This document shows, piece by piece, positions 9,237-17,080 of a stretch of 20,761 nt of DNA (position 1 is its first letter; each line of letters begins with the position of its first letter). The translations under genes and the position numbers were made by a program. Under the pieces are notes generated by a model. The model saw nothing but the letters and a program-made list of their open reading frames with translations, was not told the origin of the DNA and ran no database searches. The DNA comes from a virus. The DNA lies in IMG/VR virus record IMGVR_UViG_3300022752_000467, positions 1 to 20,761 of that record. The stretch is one strand, 5' to 3'.

Positions 9237-9752
9237 TCAAACCTTATAGTATTGGCCCTTAAACATATTGCTCGTAGCCTGACTTGCGCTATCAAAGAAA
9301 GCGTTTGTATAGGCCATCGTGCTTTGCATACGGGCGCTTGCAGATGAGAATTGGCTTTGTGCTTTATTAACCGAGATTTGATCGGCAATACGGCTTGTAG
9401 TTGTAGCAAGATTCAGGCGAAGTGACGCAACATCTTGGCGCAGCGCACGATCAGCAGCCTTATCAGCACCTTCGAGGAAAGACATACTCTGACCAATACC
9501 TGAACCAGCAAGGAACGCTTCATTGGTTGCACGAAGACGACGAGCTTCTTGGCGGCGCTGGTTCTCCACTTGAGAAGCATTTAACTCTGCAAGTTTGCGG
9601 TCATTCTCGAGTTGTTTGTTTTGAATATCTAATTGAAACTGGCGATACTCATTCTCCGCTTGAGCAGCCGAGGCTGTCATTGCAGCGCCGACAAAATTGC
9701 CAGCTGTCCCAATAAGAGTTGACCCAATAAGGAGTTCTGCACCTGTGCACAT
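9237..9752 (-). CDS. Internal virion protein, T7 gp14-like ejection protein
   Basis: This 171-residue protein starts MCTGAELLIGSTLIGTAGNF, a Gly/Ala-rich hydrophobic N-terminus. A long helical segment rich in Gln, Asn, Arg and Glu follows (about residues 30-80), then further helices with DKAADRALRQDVASLRLN. Its length, composition and position directly after the nozzle gene match the gp14-type virion core protein of T7-like phages. That protein is ejected first and forms a pore in the outer membrane. The ATG overlaps the nozzle stop by one base (TAATG). No signal peptide or enzyme motif is seen. The family assignment rests on pattern and gene order. Confidence 0.8.
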   Translation of the reverse strand: MCTGAELLIGSTLIGTAGNFVGAAMTASAAQAENEYRQFQLDIQNKQLENDRKLAELNASQVENQRRQEARRLRATNEAFLAGSGIGQSMSFLEGADKAADRALRQDVASLRLNLATTTSRIADQISVNKAQSQFSSASARMQSTMAYTNAFFDSASQATSNMFKGQYYKV

Positions 9753-11929
9753 TAGACTGATACCTCCATTACCAAGCCGTTCAATCTGAGCGGTAACGGT
9801 TCACTTTGGGTTATTGTAACAGAGGCATCACGAGAATACCCCAGCAAGAAGAACTCTCTCTTCCCAGTAACAGGCGTTGGCTGCAATGAGAAGTCATCAT
9901 TAACCTGACGAATAATCAATCTATTACCTTGAATAGAGACAGATAGAGTTTCATTCAAGTCCATAAGCACTCGGCTGATACGCTTTGGCTTACCATTATA
10001 AGATCCACTTCTGTCTGTAATTTCTACAGGCATTGTCTGGATTTCAACCGTAAATGAATAGCCAACAGTAATAGAAGTTACTGCTGTATTGAGTGTTATC
10101 TGGTTTGAGCCATTAACAGTATATCTGCCAAGGTAATAGTTGCCAGAGATGACATCAATTTCCTTGCCAGCAAAGATAGAGTTTACTGTCCAGACGGTTT
10201 GGGCAGATCCAGAAGTATAAGAGATAGCACAATCCAATGGCGTGGTTAGATCGTCATCCGCAAACTTCTCAAGGAAGTAAGATGCGCCACGCTTTACTGC
10301 AACAAAGGTCGAGTCGCCCAATGTGCAAGCAGATTCAAACTTTGGACTGCCACCACCTTCTGTAGTCCAAAGAGTCCATCCGGCAATTTTTTCTGCACGC
10401 GATGATGTAAACTGGGCAATCGTTCCAGTGCTATTGATCAAAAGAAGATACTGCTCGCCACGCTTTGTCGTGCCATAGTTTACAGCCATATCCTGTGGCG
10501 ATGTAATCAAATGCTCAGCAAGGATCGACAATGTAGGCGAGGCATAGGCTTCTTCTGCACTATTATATGTAAACTCGCGGATAGCCTTTAGAGATGATTG
10601 AACATAAATCGTCGCGCCATCAAACGGTGTTGGAGCAATCTTGGAACTGCCATAAGGTGTCTGACGGCTGATTGTAATGTTGCTAGGCGTAATCGTCGTA
10701 TCATTGATACGGGGAACGTAAAACTCTGATGTTGCCGTAAAGATCTGAAGGTTACGGTTTGATACAATATGGCGAACAGATGAGATGTCATTTGAGCCAA
10801 TGGTTACTTGGATTGACTCGTTATCCAATCCTTCACCAATATCGAAGTTAAAGAACTGATAAATCTTGGAGGCCCATAAAGCATCTGGCTGAGAATCCGT
10901 GCCACCAAACCATAGACGGCCTTCATGGAATGTAACGGCAGTTGGATAGCCACGCAAAGTTGAGAATGACTGCTCTTGCCAATTACGAGTTGGCACATTG
11001 GTTCCGCTGAATACAACATGCGGACCACCGCCATCGAGCGAGCCAGATGCGCTGCCACCAGCAGTAAATGTATAGTGGTCATCATCAATAACTGTGATGG
11101 TTCTTGATCCATTTAACTGAACTGCGGTAATGCCGCCAACGCTTGTGCAGCCAGAAAATACAAGAGTTGCTCCAGTTGAAAGACCATGAGCGACATGGGT
11201 AACTTCAATAAGAGTTGATCCGTCAGAAGTCTTGAATGGATCTACATCAAGAATCCCTTCAAGTTGCTTCTTGATAGTTCCTGTTGCGGTTGTTGAATTA
11301 GTATATCCGGTAATTTCAATTTCAGAACCATACCATTTCAAACGCAAACCAACATGGTTAGCCGTAAAATAGGCTGCACTGGTTGTAAGTGTAGTTGATC
11401 CTACAGCCGAAGCACTTGAACTTAATGTGATTGTGCTTGCGGCAAATTTGTAGAATGGCTGATAAGTATCTGCACCATTAGCCGCTTGATCAAAAGCAAA
11501 TGCTGCACGGGTAAATGAACTTGCCCCCGTTCTGGTAATCTTTTGAGTTACCATATCAGGATGGCAAACAATCATAACGTCTGCAATCTGGGAGTAGGTT
11601 AACTCAAACAACATTGCTGTTGTCCACGGACAACTAGTCAATGTAGTCAGCAATGTCCCAGAAAGATTATAAACCTTCAAAGTCGTATTGCTAAATGCAA
11701 ATATATATTGCTCGTCAAAAGCAAACTCGAATGGGATCAATCGTGTCTGTGCGCCAAGAGTAGCAAGGTATGTAGTGCCACAACGACGAGCTATGCCGCC
11801 CTGATTGAGCAATGCAACGTTTCTTAACTTCTTTGCACCATTGGCATACGCACCCGTATCGGTGCGCATATTCATAAGCGACCCAACTTCACCAGCAGAG
11901 AAATTAGTTTGAACCGTTTTGAATCCCAC
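9752..11929 (-). CDS. Tail tubular protein B (tail nozzle)
   Basis: This 725-residue protein begins with the signature of the T7 gp12-type nozzle family: QTNFSAGEVGSLMNMRTD, followed by AYANGAKKLRNVALLNQGG and RCGTTYL (residues 7-55). The rest is beta-rich, as expected for the propeller-like nozzle that closes the tail tube and carries the fibres. Other family-like segments are PTAVTFHEGRLWFGGT and SDIS-type motifs near the middle. The start is GTG at 11929, with AGGA seven bases upstream, two bases after the adaptor stop. The first ATG in frame would remove the conserved N-terminus, so GTG is preferred. It is co-transcribed with the adaptor gene, downstream of the capsid terminator. Confidence 0.92.
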   Translation of the reverse strand: MGFKTVQTNFSAGEVGSLMNMRTDTGAYANGAKKLRNVALLNQGGIARRCGTTYLATLGAQTRLIPFEFAFDEQYIFAFSNTTLKVYNLSGTLLTTLTSCPWTTAMLFELTYSQIADVMIVCHPDMVTQKITRTGASSFTRAAFAFDQAANGADTYQPFYKFAASTITLSSSASAVGSTTLTTSAAYFTANHVGLRLKWYGSEIEITGYTNSTTATGTIKKQLEGILDVDPFKTSDGSTLIEVTHVAHGLSTGATLVFSGCTSVGGITAVQLNGSRTITVIDDDHYTFTAGGSASGSLDGGGPHVVFSGTNVPTRNWQEQSFSTLRGYPTAVTFHEGRLWFGGTDSQPDALWASKIYQFFNFDIGEGLDNESIQVTIGSNDISSVRHIVSNRNLQIFTATSEFYVPRINDTTITPSNITISRQTPYGSSKIAPTPFDGATIYVQSSLKAIREFTYNSAEEAYASPTLSILAEHLITSPQDMAVNYGTTKRGEQYLLLINSTGTIAQFTSSRAEKIAGWTLWTTEGGGSPKFESACTLGDSTFVAVKRGASYFLEKFADDDLTTPLDCAISYTSGSAQTVWTVNSIFAGKEIDVISGNYYLGRYTVNGSNQITLNTAVTSITVGYSFTVEIQTMPVEITDRSGSYNGKPKRISRVLMDLNETLSVSIQGNRLIIRQVNDDFSLQPTPVTGKREFFLLGYSRDASVTITQSEPLPLRLNGLVMEVSV

Positions 11930-11931
11930 AG

Positions 11932-12516
11932 TTACATCCTGATATTTCTACGGACATCGAGGAACCGACTTGTTGGCAATCTACGGTTTGTTTGGCTCTG
12001 GCTATCAAGGTTCCGAGCAATGGTAAACTGCCGCAATGCCCTCTTCTCAAAGAGATCAGCAAGAGCTTCCTGTTGCGCTACGGAGTAGGCAAAGACAGAT
12101 GCCATCTGGAGAATAACTGTCATGACAAAAAATGGAGGCCATAAGGCTTCATCGGCACGGAACATATAGTCGATAAAGACTTCATCTGTATCTACCGCAT
12201 TGCAGTAGATCATGTCCTGATATCTATCAAACTCGATAGGAGATCCGTTGATATAGACACCGTGAACCAAAATGCACTCGGCTGGGAGTTGATAGGCCGC
12301 ATCCCATCTATGTTCAGGGACATCAACCAAACGGTTCATCTGGATCTGAGAAGAAGCAAACCGCCAACGATAGCGGGAAAGAAGATCACGGACAGTATCT
12401 TCGTAAAGATTGTCAGCAACAATGGCTTCGGTCGTGCCGTCATCGAACGATGTGATCGGAGAAGCCCCGATCAGGACCAATGCTCTTGCACAAATATCAA
12501 TAGAAGTAATTGCCAT
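11932..12516 (-). CDS. Tail tubular protein A (portal-tail adaptor)
   Basis: The 194-residue product matches the T7 gp11 adaptor family in length and pattern. It has AITSIDICARALVLIGASPITSF-like N-terminal helices, then NLYEDTVRDLLSRYRWRFA (about residues 37-55), a WDAAYQLPAECI segment, and a C-terminal helix with an Arg-rich end. Adaptors form a dodecameric ring that joins the portal to the nozzle and gates DNA exit. It is the first gene after the capsid terminator. Its ATG has AGGA seven bases upstream, and this site lies immediately after the terminator T-run, so ribosome access depends on read-through or on a nearby start of transcription that I could not identify. Confidence 0.9.
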   Translation of the reverse strand: MAITSIDICARALVLIGASPITSFDDGTTEAIVADNLYEDTVRDLLSRYRWRFASSQIQMNRLVDVPEHRWDAAYQLPAECILVHGVYINGSPIEFDRYQDMIYCNAVDTDEVFIDYMFRADEALWPPFFVMTVILQMASVFAYSVAQQEALADLFEKRALRQFTIARNLDSQSQTNRRLPTSRFLDVRRNIRM

Positions 12517-12529
12517 TATGCAGTCCTAT

Positions 12530-12565
12530 AAAAAGGGGTGAGCCGTTTTCAAGACGACCCACCCC
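12530..12565 (-). terminator. Strong intrinsic terminator after the capsid genes
   Basis: On the minus strand a 12-bp stem (GGGGTGGGTCGT pairing with ACGGCTCACCCC, two G-U pairs) has a seven-base loop (CTTGAAA) and is followed directly by TTTTT. This is a textbook Rho-independent terminator in the transcription direction of all genes here. It is between the 81-residue head protein and the adaptor gene, the same relative position as T-phi after gene 10 of T7, and would lower transcription of tail genes relative to capsid genes. Confidence 0.88.
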
Positions 12566-12570
12566 AAGTA

Positions 12571-12601
12571 ATTAGGCGGAAGGAGAGGGAAACCGCCTAA
12601 T
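12571..12601 (-). other. Hairpin (9-bp perfect stem) just upstream of the terminator
   Basis: ATTAGGCGG and CCGCCTAAT flank a 13-base pyrimidine-rich loop (on the minus strand). No T-run follows, so it is not a terminator by itself. It lies at the 3' end of the capsid transcript and could protect that RNA from 3' exonucleases or serve as an RNase III site; either role is inference. Confidence 0.6.
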
Positions 12602-12604
12602 CAA

Positions 12605-12850
12605 TTACGTCCCATTGGTGGTCGTAACAGTCGATGCGCCCGTTGCAGAAGTCACAACGAGAACGTCAACGGTTGCCGAACCACCCGTCGAACCGACAGC
12701 AAGGATGATGTCAAACTGCTTGAGATCATTCGTTGCATCGTTAAAGTATCCTGAGCCAGCAACCGTGGCGATTGCATCAGCCGAAGAATACCAGTGGATC
12801 TGACGGGCACCGCCAGTAACCTTAGAGAGAGTGCTACGAGAAAAAGCCAT
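12605..12850 (-). CDS. Small head protein, possible capsid decoration protein
   Basis: The 81-residue product starts MAFSRSTLSKVTGGARQIHWY. It continues with GYFNDATNDLKQFDIILAVGSTGG and a Val/Thr-rich end, a short beta-rich pattern that I have seen repeatedly beside phage major capsid genes. The ATG has GGAG eight bases upstream, and this site overlaps the capsid stop codon, so it should be made at high level together with the coat protein. It is not a recognised enzyme. A role in capsid decoration or stabilisation is inferred from position, size and composition; another structural role is possible. Confidence 0.55.
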   Translation of the reverse strand: MAFSRSTLSKVTGGARQIHWYSSADAIATVAGSGYFNDATNDLKQFDIILAVGSTGGSATVDVLVVTSATGASTVTTTNGT

Positions 12851-12855
12851 GATTA

Positions 12856-13677
12856 TTACTCCGCAATCTGGACTTCATAGACACCAGTCGTGTCGATGAG
12901 AACGGAACCTTGGCTCATGCTCGAAGTGATGAGGTTCGAAGCACGCTCCGGCACATAGTTGACTTCCGTCTGGACATCTTGTGCAGATGCAAGACCAGCA
13001 GCCGAACGATGATAAGCGAAGCACTTGCGGATCGTCGAAGCAATCGGGAGACCCGAGTGCGTCATCCACATGAAGCCGAGCCAACGCTTGGCAACCATGC
13101 CGCCCTTGTAGGGAAGGTCATCATAGCCAATGAAGTCAGCATCCGAGAACGCTGAAATGCCGAGAAGATCAACCCAGCCAGCTGGCGAAACAACGAAGTA
13201 ACGCTCACCATCATCAGGAATATCCTGATTGCCGAAGTATTCGAACACCGTATTGATCTTGGTTGAGGTCAAGCCGTTCGTGCTTGCTTCCGTGATCGTG
13301 TTCGATGTCGAGTCAAGGGTCGTGATGATAAGATCATCAGACTTACGACCGAGCGAGTTAGCAGCCGACTGAGCTACGATCTGACGCTCATCAATGTTGA
13401 TCTTGAGTTCGTCAAGTTTATCAACATAGTCCGCAGCGTAGTAGTCAGAGAGCGTGCACTCTACGTTTGTGTGGTCAAGAGACATCACGGGAACTGCACC
13501 GTGACGTGATTTTTGTGAAGCGGCACCCTTACCAACCTTCTGGAAGGTGGTCGAAGAACCGTTTACGTTGCCCTTAAAGCGAACGGTGTTGCGCAATTTG
13601 GATCCAGCACGTTGATAAGCAACGTGAACCTCGGATTCAAACTGCTTGATAAAAGCCTGATCAATGGTCAATGCCAT
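12856..13677 (-). CDS. Major capsid protein
   Basis: The product is 273 residues from the ATG at 13677, which has a good GGAG site six bases upstream; an in-frame TTG at 13689 lies on that ribosome site and is rejected. The sequence shows coat-protein features of the HK97-fold type: an N-terminal helix (IDQAFIKQFESEVHVAYQRA), strand and loop segments with SSTTFQKVGKG, a spine-helix-like DKLDELKINIDERQIVAQSAANSLGRKSDDLII (about residues 84-117), RYFVVSPAGWVDLLG, and a C-terminal beta end. It follows scaffold and precedes a small head protein. At 273 residues it is compact compared with the T7 gp10A length of about 345. Its own upstream gap and downstream terminator suggest separate control for high output. 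Confidence 0.85.
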   Translation of the reverse strand: MALTIDQAFIKQFESEVHVAYQRAGSKLRNTVRFKGNVNGSSTTFQKVGKGAASQKSRHGAVPVMSLDHTNVECTLSDYYAADYVDKLDELKINIDERQIVAQSAANSLGRKSDDLIITTLDSTSNTITEASTNGLTSTKINTVFEYFGNQDIPDDGERYFVVSPAGWVDLLGISAFSDADFIGYDDLPYKGGMVAKRWLGFMWMTHSGLPIASTIRKCFAYHRSAAGLASAQDVQTEVNYVPERASNLITSSMSQGSVLIDTTGVYEVQIAE

Positions 13678-13805
13678 GATATACTCCAACAGTTTGGTTT
13701 CAGATTGGTTCCAAGGTTATCCATATTGCTTTGCAAGTTATCCGTTAGGGCTTGCGCTGACAGATACGGGCCTCGACCCACGATTCTTATTAATTACCTA
13801 TAGAT
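13678..13805 (-). promoter_or_regulatory. Leader region of the capsid gene with operator-like repeats
   Basis: This 128-base gap is the longest between confident genes in the structural block downstream of TerL. On the plus strand GTTATCC occurs at 13716-13722 and again at 13737-13743, exactly 21 bases apart (two helical turns). The palindrome TTGC-TTT-GCAA (13726-13736) lies between them. The far end contains CTATAGG (minus strand, just after the acetyltransferase stop), resembling the core of T7-type phage promoters, but no full match or convincing -35/-10 pair was found. A promoter for the capsid cassette here is likely by analogy with T7 but not shown. Confidence 0.4.
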
Positions 13806-14258
13806 TCAATGCACAGGACGCACGAAGATCTGTCCGCCTACCTCAAACCCCATCTTCTTGTAGAGTTTGGCAGTGGCTTCCGGATTAACCCGTGTCGTTT
13901 CTCCGCATCGAATCTGTTTCACATTCTGCTGGGAAGCCCAAATCGTAAACTCTTTGAGCAGCCGGAAAGCAGCTGATGAACCTCTATGGTCGGGATGGAC
14001 ATACAGAGCAAGGTCCATCGCGTATCTTTCAGTCGAAAACCAGTATTGCCCGACAAATCCGACCATCATTCCGATAGTCATCTCATTGTGCTTTGCAACA
14101 TAACAAGTCCAGTCTGGGTGAGACAGGCAGGCATTGGCTATGGTTTTCATCTTGGCAACGTCAAAGGTGATTTGACTCAAGGCACTCTCTTTGTGCATGA
14201 GCCAGCCAAGACCTATGCAAGTATCGACATCCTCCGGAGAGAGGCGGGATATAATCAT
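13806..14258 (-). CDS. GNAT-family N-acetyltransferase
   Basis: This 150-residue protein has the GNAT fold pattern. LYVHPDHRGSSAAFRLL (residues 85-101) is motif A, with the R-G-x-x-A loop that binds the acetyl-CoA pyrophosphate. A VNPEATAKLYKKMGFEVGG segment (124-142) is motif B. Such enzymes move an acetyl group from acetyl-CoA to an amine; the substrate is unknown. The start overlaps the scaffold stop by four bases (ATGA), with no good ribosome site, so it depends on translational coupling to scaffold. Placement between scaffold and coat genes suggests late expression and perhaps a virion or host protein as substrate. Homologous placement occurs in other phages, to my knowledge. Confidence 0.85.
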   Translation of the reverse strand: MIISRLSPEDVDTCIGLGWLMHKESALSQITFDVAKMKTIANACLSHPDWTCYVAKHNEMTIGMMVGFVGQYWFSTERYAMDLALYVHPDHRGSSAAFRLLKEFTIWASQQNVKQIRCGETTRVNPEATAKLYKKMGFEVGGQIFVRPVH

Positions 14259-15007
14259 TTATTGAACTTGCGCTGGAAGAAGCTCTGGACTTCCGCAATA
14301 TACTTGGGATCACGATCTGCTGGATGCCAGTATCGACGGTCGTTCATCATCTTCTTCACATCGTCTTCGGTCACTTCGGTTGGCGTGTCCGACACAACCT
14401 GAGTCGCGTCACCACGGGCCAAGGCCATGACGCGCTCGATGACCTTCACACCCTTGGCTGTAGAACAGAATTGCTCGATGAGCGGACGCTCTTCGGCAGT
14501 AAAATTCTTATTGACCCAAAGACCAACGGCTTCTGTTCTGACCTTGGCATTTTCACCAAGAGCCTTCATTTCCTCGTCATAGTCTGGCTGGTTTGACTGG
14601 ATTGCCTCAAGATATTTGGCAATGCCGACTTGGAACGTCTCATTGTCAAAGGCGTTATCATAGGCAAATTGCTGCCACCACTCGGTTAGCGGACCTTTGA
14701 TTGCCTCTTCTGGAACGCCATCAAACTTGGGAAGCTCGTATTTATCCGGTGATTCAGGACGAGCAGCCAAAGCCTCTTCCGACAATTCATCAATAATCTT
14801 GGCACGGAAGTCATCGCCTCTGAAATTCTTCTCCAGTTCGGCGTAACTCTTAGCCAACTGTTCTACTGCTGGCTTGTCATCTACCCAAAACTTCTCTGGC
14901 AACCAGTCTGGTCGCGTAACCTTTTCTTCCTGTGGTGTAGAAATCAAGGTATTCGGGGTAGCAGATGTGGCCTGATCTGCTTGTGGGGCTTCAGTTGCCT
15001 GATCCAT
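14255..15007 (-). CDS. Capsid assembly scaffolding protein
   Basis: The product is 250 residues, acidic and mostly helical. It has a low-complexity N-terminus rich in Gln, Ala and Thr, followed by RPDWLPEKFWVDDKPAVEQLAKSYAELEKNF (residues 32-62), a pattern typical of podoviral scaffolds. The C-terminus (RRYWHPADRDPKYIAEVQSFF, ending in basic residues) resembles the helix that binds coat protein. Scaffolds guide coat assembly around the portal and leave the prohead. The order portal, scaffold, coat matches T7 genes 8-9-10. The ATG has GAGG five bases upstream and overlaps the previous gene by 17 bases. Confidence 0.85.
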   Translation of the reverse strand: MDQATEAPQADQATSATPNTLISTPQEEKVTRPDWLPEKFWVDDKPAVEQLAKSYAELEKNFRGDDFRAKIIDELSEEALAARPESPDKYELPKFDGVPEEAIKGPLTEWWQQFAYDNAFDNETFQVGIAKYLEAIQSNQPDYDEEMKALGENAKVRTEAVGLWVNKNFTAEERPLIEQFCSTAKGVKVIERVMALARGDATQVVSDTPTEVTEDDVKKMMNDRRYWHPADRDPKYIAEVQSFFQRKFNK

Positions 15008-15269
15008 TTTGTCCTCTCAGGATACGTTGCTCAATAAGACCGACGAGGAATCTCATTCCTTCGCGGTGGAATAATTCATTTGGATTGATATTGGGACCGC
15101 TTACGGACTCAATAGTTATAGATCGCAGATAACGCAATGCCTCTTTCCCTCCTTGACTGGAAAAGATACCTGCCATCAATTTGTTTAACTCGTCCTCTTT
15201 TTCGGGCGAACGAGTAATCCCGTCAGGCCCCAGCACTAGGGGGCGTTTGTTGACCGCCAAGTTGACCAC
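14991..15269 (-). CDS. Small protein between portal and scaffold, unknown function
   Basis: The frame encodes up to 92 residues from a GTG at 15269, overlapping the portal C-terminus by 47 bases in a different frame. A TTG at 15260 with GGTGG upstream, or a later GTG, are alternative starts, so the N-terminus is uncertain. The body (LVLGPDGITRSPEKEDELNKLMAGIF, then EALRYLRSITIESVSGPNINPNELFHREGMRFLVGLIEQRI) is helical with mixed charge and does not look like shadow coding. Small proteins in this slot are common in podoviruses with this gene order. No function is known to me. Confidence 0.7.
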   Translation of the reverse strand: MVNLAVNKRPLVLGPDGITRSPEKEDELNKLMAGIFSSQGGKEALRYLRSITIESVSGPNINPNELFHREGMRFLVGLIEQRILRGQNGSGN

Positions 15270-16791
15270 CCATTTGTTGCGTCAGCTGGTTCAAAAGCTG
15301 CGCTCTCTCCTCATTTGAACGAAGTAACCGCTCCGGAATACCAAACTTATCCGAAAGATACTTAGCGGCCTCTTCAGTTTTGACAAGCATATTGACCAAC
15401 TGGGGTCCAAAACGAAGCCCAAGCATTTCGATATACCGATCAAACGACACAATATCCTGTTGCTGCTGCGCCTGTGCCAGAGGCGAAGATGAACGAACCT
15501 TTATCTCACGACCATTGACGGTCGGGATCGAGATGCGACCCTGCTTCTTGAGGATATAGATTACACGACGAAGGACAGGATTGATCAACTCGGCTTGCAA
15601 GCGACCAAAGGCTGCACCAATCTGGCGGGACAGATCAGCCATACGCTGGCTAACTTCTGTCGCACTCATCGGAGTTTTATCCGGATTGCCAAGCATATCA
15701 TTATACAAGGCCTTGCGGATATTCATACGCATATCGGTAAGAACCAACTGGGCGACATCAAAGTTACCAGTCGCCGTCACGTTCTTCAAACCAGAAGAGC
15801 CTGGAGCAATTGGGATTAAAGTCCCAGGAACAATTTGAATTGTATCTACATTGATGACACCATCGTCCTCAATTTGATACAGACCTGAGATCGCCATCTG
15901 CGCGTTCTCAAGAATCAACTGCACCGTCAAGTTACATGTTTTGATTGCTGGCATGGCATTAAGAAGTGGGCCACGACCATAGACTTCACCTGCCGCCTTC
16001 GACCAACGGAACGGCACAAACGGGTTAGAGCCAGTGCCCGTATAAGTTTCTTGGTAGAAAAGATCCTTGGAAACAGGATCAAACACCATCCGTTGATAGC
16101 GTTCTTCCATAGAACCATAGACGCGATAGGTGCAATCGATCAGGTTAAGCTGGGCATCTTTGCCAGTGTTCAGATCAATCTCCAGCTTTACTGGCAGTTT
16201 TGCCTTTGGATAAGCAATCTTGATCTTGCTTGCACGGAGTTTGCGCTCACGGAATACGGCATCAATCTGATCATCCGGACCAACGTCAACATAAAGTTGG
16301 GTCAATGGGATCGAGGTGAACATAATTGGATTGAGAGCATCGCCCTCAGTAATCTGCAAGCAGCCAGTGCCAATACCAAGATCCAAGAAACTCTCATGGA
16401 CTTCTTGGGAGAAGTTGGAGTTCTGGATAATCTCGAAGATGTAGTTGGTCACTTCTTCAAGCGACTGGTCTACTTCGCTACGCTGATCTTGCGGGATCTC
16501 AGAACCTGAAACAAGTTCGGCCCAACGTGCATAGTTGGGAACGAGACCGGACTGAAGACGGGAAGCAAACTCTTGAAGACCAACAACAGCTGTCTCGTCG
16601 AAAATCTTGTCAGTCTTTGTCTGACCTTGTTCTTCAGCGTAGAAACTTTCGCGCTGCGGGAAAGCATATTCGTAGCACTCCTCAAACTTGGGAGTCCACA
16701 AATCCTTAATGTGTTTTGCCCGACGAAATCTCTCTGTCAGTGATTCGACAGAGAAATTGTCTACGGGTATAACTTGCTCATCAAGAGCCAT
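15223..16791 (-). CDS. Portal protein (head-to-tail connector)
   Basis: The 522-residue product matches the T7 gp8-type head-tail connector family in length and pattern. RFRRAKHIKDLWTPKFEECYEYAFPQRESFY lies near residues 21-52, followed by KIFDETAVVGLQEFASRLQSGLVPNYARWAELV (63-95), the conserved core seen in this family. LLNAMPAIKTCNLTVQLILENAQMA and the MSATEVSQRMADLSRQIGAAFGRLQAELI segment are further hallmarks. The C-terminus is Gln/Gly-rich. Portals form the dodecamer at one capsid vertex through which the terminase pumps DNA. The ATG overlaps the stop of the preceding small gene by one base (TAATG), giving translational coupling. Confidence 0.93.
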   Translation of the reverse strand: MALDEQVIPVDNFSVESLTERFRRAKHIKDLWTPKFEECYEYAFPQRESFYAEEQGQTKTDKIFDETAVVGLQEFASRLQSGLVPNYARWAELVSGSEIPQDQRSEVDQSLEEVTNYIFEIIQNSNFSQEVHESFLDLGIGTGCLQITEGDALNPIMFTSIPLTQLYVDVGPDDQIDAVFRERKLRASKIKIAYPKAKLPVKLEIDLNTGKDAQLNLIDCTYRVYGSMEERYQRMVFDPVSKDLFYQETYTGTGSNPFVPFRWSKAAGEVYGRGPLLNAMPAIKTCNLTVQLILENAQMAISGLYQIEDDGVINVDTIQIVPGTLIPIAPGSSGLKNVTATGNFDVAQLVLTDMRMNIRKALYNDMLGNPDKTPMSATEVSQRMADLSRQIGAAFGRLQAELINPVLRRVIYILKKQGRISIPTVNGREIKVRSSSPLAQAQQQQDIVSFDRYIEMLGLRFGPQLVNMLVKTEEAAKYLSDKFGIPERLLRSNEERAQLLNQLTQQMGGQLGGQQTPPSAGA

Positions 16792-17027
16792 TAGCTAGCC
16801 TTTTTTGAAAGGAACCCTGAGCCGCCAGCCGGACCAGAAATCAAAGAACGCAAACCGTAAAGTCCAGCACTACGTGCAACAAGATCCGCCGTGCGCTTCC
16901 GCTTTTCCTCAGAACGTGCAGCATCCGCCGTTGTCTGCTGCTGCTGAATGATTTCTTCCTGAGCCTTGGTAGCTTGCTGCTGACTTGCAGATTGAGATGG
17001 TGCGTCAAACTTGAACAAATCGCACAT
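16791..17027 (-). CDS. Small Gln-rich protein upstream of portal, unknown function
   Basis: The 78-residue product begins MCDLFKFDAPSQSASQQQ. It continues as a Gln/Glu/Ala-rich helix, probably coiled coil (AQEEIIQQQQTTADAARSEEKRKR), and ends in a Gly/Ser segment with Lys. It resembles short proteins found between terminase and portal genes in podoviruses, but I do not know a function. The ATG has GGAG six bases upstream. Its MC start and Gln-rich helix recall the gp14-like ejection protein of this phage, so a minor virion role is possible but unproven. Confidence 0.65.
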   Translation of the reverse strand: MCDLFKFDAPSQSASQQQATKAQEEIIQQQQTTADAARSEEKRKRTADLVARSAGLYGLRSLISGPAGGSGFLSKKAS

Positions 17028-17038
17028 AGTAGTCTCCA

Positions 17039-17053
17039 GAGATAAACTATCTC
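17039..17053 (-). other. Small inverted repeat beside a ribosome binding site
   Basis: GAGATA and TATCTC are separated by three bases, just upstream of the GGAG site of the small gene starting at 17027. The stem is short and AT-rich, so it could only weakly tune translation. No T-run follows it. Confidence 0.3.
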
Positions 17054-17080
17054 GCCTTGGATGAATAAAGACCTGAATAC

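Noticed and set aside
9237-13805. T7-like promoters suggested by TATAGG or CTATAAGG near 9243, 12527 and 13797
   Set aside because: Only six to eight bases are shared, flanks differ, and no phage RNA polymerase is visible in the window, so a promoter family cannot be claimed.
13986-14402. Plus-strand open frame of 138 codons
   Set aside because: It is antisense to the acetyltransferase and scaffold genes, both well supported.
16051-16509. Plus-strand open frame of 152 codons
   Set aside because: It is antisense to the portal gene, with no ribosome site or recognisable product.
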